A stretch of DNA of 28,522 nt from Amphimedon queenslandica (lineage: Eukaryota > Porifera > Demospongiae > Haplosclerida > Niphatidae), in contig NW_003546248.1 in assembly GCF_000090795.2 (NCBI RefSeq), positions 470,174 to 498,695 on the forward strand. Reading direction: 5' to 3'. The translations under genes and the position numbers were made by a program. Of this stretch, positions 9,746 through 20,672 are shown in pieces (positions within the stretch are counted from its first letter, which is position 1; each line of letters begins with the position of its first letter). Below the pieces are notes generated by a model. That model was not told where the DNA came from, did no database searches, and saw only the letters and a program-made list of their open reading frames with translations.

Positions 9746-11870
9746 TCAAGACTCGTTTTCTGAGGGTTTTTTGACTGAGAACACAAGACCCGGTCTCCGC
9801 AGGCCGTAAAATTTTAGCGGGACGAGATCTTTCTTGACAGCATCAAAACTCCATCCCTTGTGATCCCTACACCTACTGCAATACAATATAGTCCATTGAT
9901 AACTGAAGAAAAGAGAAATAAGATAATATATATTTTTTATAATTGTGTATTTCTATTTATACTATTTCACTTACCCTGGAAACCATGAGTTCTCTGTAGT
10001 GGGTCGACCAGATTTCTTAAGATTATAAGACTCTGTGACTGTTAGTGTCTCATGTACAAAGCCTCCTTCATTAACGTATGATGCTAAAGGCCCATCAACA
10101 GACATACTGAATATGTACTGCTTCTGTGTTATGAGTATGCCACATTCACTGCAGTATAACTCTGTATTCTCCTGTAAAGGAATAAAGGTAGATGTGAAAG
10201 ACATACTAGATACTTTTTCTAAATACTTTTAGTAATCTCAGTCCAAGCATTAATCGTTTAGTTGGACAATTTATCGAAAGGAATTCTAATTTTGTTTTCT
10301 CGTCTACCGGCAGCCGTCTTGACAACCAATAGGACAGGCCTACAAAAATCAAGAATAACCCGTTTTTCATAATGTAATTGTAAGGTACTTGTTATATCGT
10401 TCGGTAAAGGGTCGACCCCTTTGTCATTGAGACTTAACGAGTTTACCCTCTGGGCTTCAATGACCTCATCTCTTAAATGATCCTGAAATAATATTAAAAA
10501 GTAACAATAATAAATAAATAATAAATAAATAAAATAATAATTCTTACAAATTCAAATAATCTTAAAGTCCATTCAGGGACTCGACATGATGACATACATT
10601 TACTTGACAACTAAAAAAAGCAAAACATCACGTCAGATCCTCAAATGACACCCACTCACCGCTAACTCTCTACGACACCTTGCGGCTCTCTCTAATGAAA
10701 GAGGTGTGGCTTCAGGTTGCCTAGCAACAGCAAGACAGCAGTTGTAACTAGAGGCAACACAGGGCGGGAGAGAGAGAAGGAGAGGAGGACGAGGAAGGAG
10801 AAGAATATCAGGAAGAATCTCAACTCGACAATCCATCATACTATAGGATATGAACAGGATATTATTAGGATATCACATCAGTATACTATTAGTGTATTAC
10901 ATCAGAATATTATTAGTATATTTACCCATTCATTTTCTTATTAACTTCTAATAGTTTAAATCTTTGTCTTCCTCTTAGTTTAACGACAAACCTCGGTCCG
11001 TGGAACCACATACTCCCGCCCTCGTCTTCTCTAAAAGCAACAATATCTGCAGTGGTACCAAACTCGGCTAGCTCCTCTCTCCCTGGCCTACGAGCCCCTC
11101 CGAATATCCCCTCCCCCTCTCCTCCTCTCATGTCAGTGCAAACTGCTATTGGTTTACGAGAGGCTGAGGCTTCACGAAGCATAGATATCACCTAATTATA
11201 AAATAAGTATTAATTTAACCTACAGGAGGTTTCTTTCATGGGTCAAACTTTGGTATTTTATAACTTTAAAAGTTAGCCACATCCTTTTATTTGGTGCGTT
11301 TCTGTAATTTAGTATTCAATTTTGTTTTTATAGCTTGGAGAATGAAAATAATAATAATTTTGCCAAACGAAAGAAACCCACTGCTATGAAATAAGTTTAA
11401 TTGTATGCGTGTGCTAATTACATGTGGATTGTATATGTGAAGTGGGAGTGTCTCCTCCGGAAATAGAACATGCTTTGATATGTAATGGAGAGGTAAAGTG
11501 GGCGTGGTCTCTTCTTCCTGTACGCTAGCGACACTCTCCTCCTCCATGTCACCTAGATACTGTAAGGAGTAATCTGATTGGTCGCCTAAACCCTTACGAG
11601 ATGTTGTGCAGGTAAGGAAATATCATATTCTTTGCCGTCTTGGTCTCCCACTGCTTCATCTTGCCTTTCTTCATCTTCAAATAAAATAAATTATATAAAT
11701 ACAAGTGATAATAATGTCCTTTTCTTTATCATACCTTCACTCCCGTTGCTTTCCTCTTCTTCACTGGATGAATACCCATCGTAAAGCATCAGTCCTTCTT
11801 CCTCGCCGTCGTCTCCCTCTCCTCCCCTGTCTCCTCTTCTCCTTCTAAGATTGATCCTTATGAACGCCAT
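9746..11870 (-). CDS. CRBN: Cereblon, substrate receptor of the CUL4-DDB1 ubiquitin ligase
   Basis: Ten exons keep frame to 473 aa (human 442). Exons, 5' to 3': 11735-11870, 11598-11674, 11422-11559, 10926-11191, 10660-10840, 10548-10610, 10389-10482, 10227-10339, 9975-10171, 9746-9902. The N-terminus is acidic (EEEGLMLYDGYSSSEEEE). The Lon-like domain shows YLGDMEE, LFPEETLPLHIYNP, EFGTTADIVAFRED and RGRQRFKLLEV. A helical DDB1-binding region follows (VPEWTLRLFEF...LPNDITS). The C-terminal CULT domain has zinc pairs CSEC and CSRC, FSMSVDGPLASYVNEGGFVHETLTV, and the three pocket tryptophans in NSWFPG, QWTI and KGWSF. An insert rich in Gly/Arg (about MRGGEGEGIFGGARRPG) sits in the Lon-like domain. 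The 10340-10388 intron is only 49 bp. It shares a 60-bp divergent promoter with EEF1AKMT2. Confidence 0.93.
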
Positions 11871-11930
11871 TTTAATTTAGCCCCGCCCACAAGATATTTA
11901 ACCCTTTGTTTACACCCACGTGTTGACATA
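11871..11930. promoter_or_regulatory. Bidirectional promoter CRBN / EEF1AKMT2
   Basis: Only 60 bp separate the two start codons. The segment holds a GC-box-like CCCCGCCCAC (11881-11890) and a perfect E-box CACGTG (11917-11922). Both 5' UTRs must be very short or the transcripts must overlap. A promoter role is inferred from position. Confidence 0.7.
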
Positions 11931-13806
11931 ATGTCTGACCCTGAGGAAGGAAATGAGGGAAATGGTGAATTGCCAGCCTCTTCTCTAGGGACTAAGGAAC
12001 AGTAAGAGATTATTTAGTAGCTAATATTAACTGTACTATAGTTGGGATAACGAATATGCTAGAGAACTTGAAGTTTTTAAAGAATTCGGTGACATTGGCG
12101 AAGTCTGGTTAGTCATTGCCTATATTTTGCTTTTGTAAATTGATAGCCATTGCTTAGGTTTGGGTACGACTGTCAGACAAGAGTTGTTAACTGGATCAAG
12201 GAATCATCTTGTATCAGTCTTGAATCAAATATCATTGATTTAGGATGTGGAAACGGATCATTGCTGATTGAACTGGTAGAATAGAAATTATATATTTTGC
12301 GGCACTTGTAACTTGATAAGTTAAAGTCGGAATTAGCTCAAACTTTGTATATAGCTTAAGGGCATCACTATGTATCAAAAAATGTAATAAAAATTTGGGG
12401 TGATTTTGGAGGCATATTTTGGAAAAAACCATGGGCTATAGCCTTGGGTATTTTTCTGAATTTCAGTGTTTTCTTAAAATTGCCGTAACTTGATAAATTC
12501 AAGTCGGAATCAACTCACACTTTCTACAGAGCATAAGGGCATCAATATATATAAGAAAATGTAATAAAAATTTGGGGTGATTTTGGAGCCATTTTTTGGA
12601 AAAAAACCATGGGCTATAGCCTTGGGTATTTTTTAGATTTTTGATGTTTTCTCAAAATGGTCGTAACTTGAAAAATTTTAGTCGGAATCGGCTCAAACTT
12701 TCTACACAGCATAAGGACATTAATATGTATAAGAAAATGTAATAAAAATTTGGGGTGATTTTGTAGCCATTTTTTGGAAAATACCATGGGCTATAGCCTT
12801 GGGTATTTTTCAGAAATTTGGAGTTTTCTTAAAAATGGTCATAACTCGATAAATATTTGTCAGAGTGAGCTCAAACTTTCTACACAGCATAAGGACATCA
12901 ATATGTATCAAAAATGTAATAAAAATTTGGGGTTTTTGGAGCCATTTTTTCGAAAAAACCATGGGCTATAGCCTTGGGTATTTTTCAGAAATTTGACGTT
13001 TTCTTAAAATGGTCATAACTTGAAAAATTGAAGTTGGAATCAGCTCAAACTTTCTACACAGCATAAGGACATCAATATGTATCAGAAAATGTAATAAAAA
13101 TTTGGGGTGATTTCAGAGCCATAAAACATGCAGTATCGCCCATAGTATTTTTCAGAAATTGGCATATTTTTGAAATAGCCATAGCTCAAAAGCTTTTATT
13201 TGAAATCAGCTCAAACTTTTATGCATATGTTGCTTATAATTATAATAATAATAATTATTATTATTACATCTTATTAGGCATGTAGTGGGTATACCCAATT
13301 GACTGGTATTGACTATTCAGCTGCTGCTGTGGAATTAGCGAAACAAATTGCTCTCAAGGAAAAAGCAAAAGTTAAATTCTTAGTAAGTATGAAATTAAAT
13401 AAAATGCAAGTAACACTCTCTTCCTATCCCTCAGTGTGGTGACATACTAACTGATGACACTATTGAAGACATGATTGGTCAGATTGATCTGGTTCTTGAT
13501 AAAGGTACTTATGATGCTATAAGTCTCTCGCCTAACGAAGCAAAGACTAAGAGAAAAGCTTATAATGAGTCTGTATTGAGTCTACTTAAGAAGGATGGCC
13601 TCTTTATTATAGTGTCTTGCAATTGGACACAGGATGAGCTTAAGGACCAGTTCAGTTCAGGTTTGTATACTTTGTAAATTTATTATTATTATTTTATTTT
13701 TTGTGATGTAGGTTATGTTGTTTTGGATACAATCCCCTCCCCGTCCTTTTGGTTTGGTGGGAACGTCGGCCAAACAACATCTACTGTAGTCTTTAAGAAG
13801 ACATAA
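11931..13806 (+). CDS. EEF1AKMT2: eEF1A lysine methyltransferase 2 (METTL10)
   Basis: A class I SAM-dependent methyltransferase; the vertebrate enzyme methylates a lysine of elongation factor eEF1A in the cytosol. Six exons: 11931-12001, 12042-12107, 12158-12275, 13278-13382, 13435-13660, 13712-13806. The family signature near the N-terminus is SLGTKEHWDNEYARELEVFK followed by GDIGEVWFG. Motif I is DLGCGNGSLLIEL, then TGIDYSAAAVELA, DKGTYDAISLSP, and the SCNWT post-motif before the C-terminal PSPSFWFGG...VVFKK. All parts of the fold are present and the length (~226 aa) is normal for the family. Intron 3 is 1,002 bp, far larger than its neighbours, because it holds a tandem-repeat array. A poly(A) signal AATAAA follows the stop at about 13811. 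Confidence 0.94.
12290..13230 (+). repeat. Tandem ~177-bp repeat array in EEF1AKMT2 intron 3
   Basis: Six diverged units: the marker GTAACTTGATAA or its variants lies near 12308, 12485, 12663, 12839, 13013 and 13181. Each full unit carries, in order, GTAACTTG, CAGCTCAAACTTTCTACACA, GCATAAGGACATCAATATGT, AATAAAAATTTGGGGTGATT, and CCATGGGCTATAGCCTTGGG. The last unit is degenerate and runs into an (AAT/ATT)n tract at 13235-13266. It is the longest array of a family scattered through introns in both orientations here. Confidence 0.93.
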
Positions 13807-13956
13807 AAATCAATAAAATAACAATAATAATAATAATAATAATAATAATGATATGTGTGATGAATGCTACAAGAGTTTAATAATTAGTTTTACTGTTAAT
13901 TTGACTAACAGTTGTGTACCAATAATTTGTTTTTTGTATCATAGTAACTATTATTT
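13807..13956. other. Tail-to-tail region EEF1AKMT2 / laminin with (AAT)n tract
   Basis: Just 150 bp lie between the two stops. They include an (AAT/ATA)n microsatellite at about 13821-13850. AATAAA-type signals for both strands lie here or overlap the stops. No gene is seen. Confidence 0.65.
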
Positions 13957-16900
13957 TTATTTTTTCCCAGTGATCAATTTTTTCATGCATATAGTGTTAC
14001 GGCCTATTTCAGTCCTTATGTCTCTATGGAGGGTCTCCAGTTCGGCCGAGACTCTCTTTATATCATCTCTTATCTTCTCTTGCTCTTTTAATATACAAGT
14101 CTTGCGATTCTGCAACCCTATAATACGATAATAATAATCCATAACTTCTTTTTTATGTACAAGATTTGTGGCTATTACTTCTGCTCTCCAGTAGCTGATC
14201 GTGTGCTTTCATTCTTAAGCTTTTCATTCTTTCTCTCAGTCTTTCTGCTCTTGATAGATCTTCATTAGCACGGGAGAGTCTCTGCGATGTTATATTAACG
14301 AGTCTTGAAACATTTGCGTCAATCTGAGTTTGAGTCTGAGAAAGAAGAATTAGCACAAACAGCTAGCGTAATGTTTAATAATCACTTACTTTGTTCAATT
14401 GCAGAACCTGTTTTGACGTCTCGTTTGACAGGGTTTGTAGCCGAGTCAAGTTACGACTGTTAATCTCAAAAACGTTTTTAGTATCTTGAAATGACTGATT
14501 GAGTGCTCTTATTCTCTCGTGCAATGAATTGATGTTTCTTTCAATTATAATGAGCAGAGAAGTTGTCTATAAAAAACAAAAACAAGTATTAAAATTTAAA
14601 TTATTACACAGTGTTCTCCTCTCTCTCTACCTCATTCATTGTGGCTCTTAAAGTGATCATGTTCTTCTTTGTTTGATTGAGTCTACTCTTAACATGATCT
14701 CTCATTGCCACCAACTCATCCAATGACTTTGAGAGCAACGAGACACTATCCAATACAAAATGGAGAGTTAAACTACGAGAAAGAAAAGTCTATTAAGTAC
14801 AAGTTTTAAGTATATTTTTTACTTTGCTAGTAGTGTGTTGTTTAAAGCTACTTCTGCTCTTGTTTGCAGGTCATCTTCACCTCCTGTATCTGGATACTTG
14901 TTAATAGTCTCATTGATACTTCGAAGTAACTCCAATACCTATTATAATAAACCAACACTCGATCAATTAACACTTTTATATAATTTTTTTACTTCTTCAG
15001 GTGTCTTGCTCATTCGAAGTGAAAGTGTCTCATTCATTAGGGTCTCAATGGCACTGATATTTGGCAGACTAGCATTAATTGCAGTCCTAATATCTACAGT
15101 GAATGATTGAATGGAGACTAACAAGTGGCTAATGTTTCTCAACTCTTTCTGTGCTAGCTCTAAAGTCCTTGTTGATAGCACTAATCCTTGCGAGCTGCTT
15201 GCATTAGCTTCTAGTAACAACTGAAGATCTTGTTCTATGAGACTCTTTAATCTTCTTGCTCTCTCCAATGCTTCAGTGCTTACATTAATAGCTAACTGAA
15301 CATTGTTAACTGTACTATTGCAATCTCCTACTCCGCATACAGTACACCCTATTCCACCACACTCTGCCTCACAGGAATTGCTATCGTAGCAGCCACATTC
15401 CACGCTGTCTTTAAGTGGAAGAACTGCCACTCGACCACAGAGACTCTTATCAGCTCTGTATATGAAATCTTGGTACTGAGAGAGCCGTATCTTTAGGATA
15501 TCAAGTAGACCAATGACTTCTTCACTTATATTAAGGAATAGCATTTCTTTTGTTATAAACTCATTTATTTGTTCTCTTGCTTCGTTTAGCAATGCTGCTA
15601 CAGTTGTATTGACAGTGCTACTGGATTGATTTGATGATGACAGTGCTTGATTAATCCTGTTCACATACTGATCAAAGGAGCGTAACTCAATACCATCTTT
15701 CTCTCTTGTCAGGTTGTTTAATAACTCGCAGAGTTCAACTAGCTCTTTATGAATATTCATCACTTGCTCTCTCTGCACTGTAAAACTTGAATTATCAACT
15801 TGTAACATTTCATTGGCCATCTCAGCTCTTTCAAATAGACTTCTAAGTCTCGAGATGATGTTGATTACGTTGACGTGTGTTTCATTCGTTTGGATCAAGA
15901 GAGATTTAAAATCAGTCGAGTTAAGCAGATTCTCTATTTCACTTAGTAACACTAATAATGGCTGGACCAATTCTCTCCCTTCGTTTACCTCAGTATGAGT
16001 GACATTAGTAACAGTGAGAGATTCTGCTCTCTCTATTGCTGCCGCTGTAGAATTCTCTAGATCATTAATTGGGCTTATCCATCTGTTAGAACATTCATCA
16101 CATAATTCACAGAATGGAAGTATCCCAGTGTTACCAGAGGAACGGCATTCGCTACACTTTGACCCAGTAACTCCTGGCAGACATAAGCATTGACCAGTTG
16201 TCTTATTACATATAGGAGGTACAGTGGAAGCAGTGTTACAACCACAATCTATTGAAGGAATAGTACTGATAAAGTTATGGTAGCTGGAGTGGTTTTATCT
16301 TACCAATGCACATTCCATTGTTATTCCAATAGCCATCACTGCATTCAGAGCAAGAGCGACCCATGTAGCCCTCTTTGCATTGACACTGTCCACTAACCTA
16401 CATAAGAAGAAAGACATAAGATATAATTGTGAAAATATTTCAGCTAAAATGCATTATTTACTCAATGCTATTGCTTTTACTATCTCACCTTATGACAGTC
16501 TCCAGTTGAGTTAGACAGGGTTCCAGTTATAGAGCAGTTACATTCACTACAGCTAGCACTAATATTCCAATACCCACTGGCACACTCATTGCACTCTCTG
16601 CCTAAAATGTTAGGAGATCTACATGTGCACTGACCACTAATAATGCCACACAATCTTGAAATACTGCCTTCTGGATGACAGTCGCACTCTAAGAAGAAGT
16701 GTTTTTACATTGTTGAATTAAAATGGTAAGTAATTTACCTTTACAGTCGTGAGCTGGTGCATTACCAAAATAACCAAACTGACAAAATTCACATTCTATT
16801 CCAGTGTATCCATCGTCACAGCTACACCGGGCAGTAATAGGGTCGCAGGTATTGATGCCTCCGGCCGAATTATTAGTACACTGGCAAAGGCGACAAGTGC

Positions 16901-19900
16901 CATTTTGATAGAGTGGATTACCAGTGTAGCCATCTTGACATTCCTGGCATCTCTCGCCCTTGAATCCTTCCTTGCAGTTCAGACATTCAAAACCGACTCC
17001 ACTGACTGCTCTCCTACAACTACGAGCAAACCACTGTGTGGAGTATATCCCACCTGGACATGCACAAGGTTTACAGGTACCAGAATTGAGATCCCAATAG
17101 AAGCCCTCAACACATTCAGTGCAGTGAGTTCCGCTGGTGTTGTTTCTACAGTTTATACACGTGTTGTCCACAGGATCACAAGTATCAGCTAGTCCATGAC
17201 AATAGCAGCGTACGCACTTAGCAAACTCTCCTCCTCTTGCAGGATCGAGTGAGTATCCGTTAGAGCAACGATCACAGACTGAGCCAGTTCTTGAGCGAGG
17301 GCAGGAGCAGTCCTCAGCTACCGTTGCTGGTAATAATGGAGAGAGGAGATGAGAAGAAGAGAGATCATTAGTAGCATAAGGCAAGGCTACTTGAGATAAG
17401 GTTAAGTGACGTTCACCAACTGGTACATCCTACACAATTAAAAGGAGTGTTTAGTTTAATGCATCATAATTTCTTTACCTCTCCAAATTCTACTTCAAGT
17501 CTCATCCATATTATATTAGCAAGTGTTTTATGGACAGCAGTTTCAGTTGCTGGCATAAAATAGAAATAACGTTGCATGAATCCACTGGCTATTAATGGTA
17601 TCTATATACAAGAAAAAGGATGAAAATTAAAACTAATAAGGAGTTATAACTTCACCTTGTGGTTAGTTGAACTGGCATCAAGTGATCTCTTAAGTGTTGA
17701 TGGTAAATGATTGATCATTGTGAATATCTCGAGGCTAAACTTATTCCCTGAAGAAGTGGGGAGGGAGGCATTGAGTGAGAGATATTGACCGTATGATGTT
17801 CTCTTGTCCGACAGAAAAGACGAAGGAAAATCAACTCTTAACCGATGTCCACTCGTTCTTGCTATGAAGCTTCCATTACTATAGAAATAAGCATACATAC
17901 TTAAATAATCTCTTTTTTAACTTACACTATTGCTGCATGAGTATTCCTTGCTAGCCAGTCACTTGAAATAGACTCATTCTCAAACCGACTTGAAACCTCA
18001 GACCAGTACCAACCCCTACTGGATCTACAGACACTAGAGTACCCATTACAAAAACACGGTATGCATGTTAAAGCTCCGCCTTTAACAGGCCCGAGGGTAC
18101 GAGGGGGACAACGGTCACAGCGATCTCCCTCAACGCCAGATAAACAAGTACATTTTCCTGTTTCGGGATCACATGTTGATGGATTAATGCTACCGTATGA
18201 ATTACATGAACATGACTGACATCCATTAGAGGAGAGAGAGTGATAACCAGATAGACAGGTGTCACAATTTCTTCCCCCTACCCCTGGCTTACAAACACAC
18301 TGACCATCCTCTGTACACACTTGATATGAACCAGTGATACTGCAAGAACAGGAGATACAGTGGGTCCCATTGGAGTATTGATCAAAAGGACAGCAGCTGG
18401 TGTCGTTTGTGGAGCAGGGACAGCGACCAGTGTGGCTCTCACAGTTAGATGAAGAAGGACAAGAACAAGCTAAAGATTTATAAAAATAACACTGGTAATT
18501 CTTAGAATTCAATCCCATGCAGACCCAATTATGAAAACATTGTGGTTTATAACATAAATACCTTGACAGCCAGAAGGATTAGAAGACGATAGATTAAAAA
18601 ATCCATTTTTACAAGTTTGACACCTGCTCCCCTCAACATTATCACGACAGACGCACTCGCCTGTCTCCCTTGAACAAACACTGTTTGGGACTGTACCTTC
18701 TTCACTGCAATCACAAGCTTAAAGAAACAAAGAAATACATACATACATATACATGTACATCACTCAGTCAATTCACAATTACTTTGAAGTTAATCTAATT
18801 TGTTTGCTTACTCATTCCTTCTGTTACTTACCAGTGCATGATCCACCATTATTATAGTATCCAATGCCACAATCCTCACAGTTTGTACCTGATGCATTAT
18901 CAGTACAATTAACACAAACTCCCCCGCTTCTATCAGCATCATAGAGACACGCATCACTTTTATTGCTGCAATTGCATTCTATTAGGAATGAAGTATATAA
19001 TGTCATGAGGATTGGGTCAGTACTTACTATCAGGGCAGCCTCTGTAGATCTCACTGAAGCCACTCCTCCATGGTGAATCGTTGTATAATGATAAGCACTC
19101 TTGGCAATTGTTACCAGTTGTATTGTTACCACAGGAACACTGGGAGGGAACCTAAAAAGAAGATTATAAATAATCAAGAATACTCATATTATGAGTTGTT
19201 GATGGATGCAATAGCATTCCCTATTGCTTTGTGTGGCATTTGACACACATGAGTCAAAGGCGTGTGTCTGTGTGTATAGTAAGCAATGTCTGCTTCATAG
19301 TCTATTAGTTACACGATATACTCAATCTCAATCATAATGTTTACCCAACAATCGCATTATAGTAATTCTATAAACATAGAGATGTGTTGACTAGGAAAGT
19401 ATGTGTATCAGTGTATCAGAAATCTCTTGCTATGTATGTACAAATATATTGACTCACCATTCCAGGTATTGTAAGCTCTTTATTACTGAAACTGCAGTTA
19501 TTCTCAAGCCCATTACAGAAACACCATCCTAAGACCTCAATATTATAAATGGCATAAAACTGTCTGACAGCTATTTGAGGATTTTGAACGTCATCGTCAA
19601 TTCCTGTGAATGGGTGAAACTTTAATAATTCTAATCTAAGATTAGTTATTAGTAAACTCTTTAGAGAGTCTGGATCAGATAAATTACTGTTAGTACTATC
19701 TGTCTGATACAAAACCTAAGAAAGAGAGAGAGAGAGAAAGAGATAATTAATTTTACTCAGATCATTTCAATTTAGGTCAACATCTGTTAAATGTATTATA
19801 TGGTCAGTCATGCAGTTAATTTTTATCAACAGCTTTTCCTCATTCCTAGTAATTATGAATGGTTAGTTGCATGGTTATTATTACTATGATTATTTTACTG

Positions 19901-20501
19901 TTACAGGATGACATACTTCACCAGGGAATGGATTAGAATATTCAGAAGTACAAGGTGCATCGCTGGGTGTCCCAAACTCTCTTCCACAATCAGCTGCATA
20001 GTAATGAAGTTTTTGAAACGAGTTACCATCATCTGCTGATTTGTACAATATCATGGCAGCAGGCCGACGGGATTTAAACGAAATAATAACATGACTAAAA
20101 AAGAACGTTCCTCCGAAATCAAGTTGTATCTGCACGTTTGAAGTATTAGTTTGGGACTGCCACCAAGTCCTGTTTGATGGGTAGTGGACAGAGTCACCAG
20201 CATCAGTCATTAGTGAAGGAGGGTGAGAGAAATGGTCATTGTCACATGTGCTGCACTCCTCTCTCTCTTTAGCTGTGTCCTGTGTGCAGTATTGCTCGGG
20301 GCCAGTCGCTCCACATGTAGACGTGGAAGTTATGTCTCTACCTATTGCTACATTGCCAACGTTTGGAATGTATCCCAGACCTGTTATTTAGAAATTATTA
20401 TGACAATCAATGAATGAATAACTTAAAGTATCGACACCTTTAAAATGAGCTGTACAAACTGCAGCAGCTACTATGAGCAGAATTGCTGTCTGCTGCAACA
20501 T
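13957..20501 (-). CDS. Laminin chain with mixed beta/gamma features
   Basis: A secreted basement-membrane subunit; 18 exons keep frame to 1,708 aa. Signal peptide MLQQTAILLIVAAAVCTA. Laminin N-terminal domain in exons 2-3 (CGATGPEQYC, CDNDHFSHPP, DAGDSVHYPSNRTWWQSQ), used for network assembly in beta and gamma chains. About six LE (laminin EGF) repeats follow, the first with the usual CLSLYNDSPWR. Next is an L4 (domain IV) module at ~17410-18010 (LRVDFPSSFLSDKRTSYGQY), inserted in an LE repeat as in gamma and alpha chains, then about six or seven more LE repeats to CDECSNRW. The ~620-residue coiled coil (13957-16060) is interrupted by a Cys-rich knob (15319-15400, SCEAECGGIGC), a beta-chain feature, followed by beta-like TPEEVLELL. 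There are no C-terminal LG domains, which excludes an alpha chain. It ends NTICMKKLITGKK, with a cysteine that could link to a partner chain. Exons: 20438-20501, 19917-20380, 19458-19715, 19028-19151, 18832-18978, 18562-18717, 17926-18469, 17656-17878, 17479-17601, 16739-17429, 16489-16688, 16304-16397, 14993-16248, 14823-14938, 14631-14772, 14390-14566, 14179-14335, 13957-14147. Confidence 0.92.
14148..14178 (-). other. 31-nt putative intron near the laminin C-terminus
   Basis: The last two coding exons are in different frames. A GT...AG interval of 31 nt (GTAATAGCC...AAAAAG) restores the frame, reading LLESR-KVMDYYYR. This is below the usual spliceosomal minimum and below every other intron here (44 bp or more). 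If it is retained, the protein stops early at SNSHKSCT. A 1-base assembly or sequence error is the alternative. Confidence 0.5.
19152..19457. other. 306-bp laminin intron 3
   Basis: AT-rich intron with a short TGTGTG-rich stretch near 19262-19275. No repeat family member or second gene is recognised. Confidence 0.5.
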
Positions 20502-20672
20502 CCCTCGGATCTGTTTTGTTGTCTTCTACTCTGATCTCAGCTTTTGGCTTGTACTTGACCTATGCACATCAGGCCGGCTCACATTCACCGCGCAAGCGCG
20601 CGCATTGCGCAGATTTACTAAAAGTATCCTGAAACCACACTGTCTAGTATACGGATTTCACGTGTCAAAAAG
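20502..20672. promoter_or_regulatory. Bidirectional promoter laminin / MED20
   Basis: The 171 bp between divergent start codons contain a locally GC/CpG-rich block CGCGCAAGCGCGCGCATTGC at 20589-20608, continuing GCAG. It holds two overlapping near-matches to the NRF1 palindrome GCGCATGCGC. It stands out in otherwise AT-rich sequence. Factor identity is inferred from motif similarity only. Confidence 0.65.

Larger units (their letters stand above)
7744..10437. repeat. Tandem-duplication copy 2 (visible homologous part)
   Basis: Partner of 1-2790. It runs from GRAMD4-B exon 13 through the GRAMD4/CRBN tail-to-tail region into CRBN exon 7, where homology stops at 10437. It is shorter than copy 1 through small intronic deletions. 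The full duplicated unit is inferred to be 2791-10437 (about 7.6 kb), because the break at 2791 falls inside the Death/ankyrin gene. Confidence 0.93.

Noticed and set aside
10717..10944. Plus-strand open frame rich in Arg/Glu
   Set aside because: It is antisense to cereblon exon 5; the composition comes from the CT/GA-rich coding strand.
12290..13230. Regularly spaced repeats resembling a CRISPR array
   Set aside because: Units are ~177 bp and diverged along their whole length, with no short constant repeat alternating with unique spacers, and they lie in an intron of an animal gene.
14835..15110. Plus-strand open frames across the laminin coiled coil, here and at 15813-15998
   Set aside because: They are shadows of the minus-strand laminin exons, with no family resemblance and low-complexity composition.
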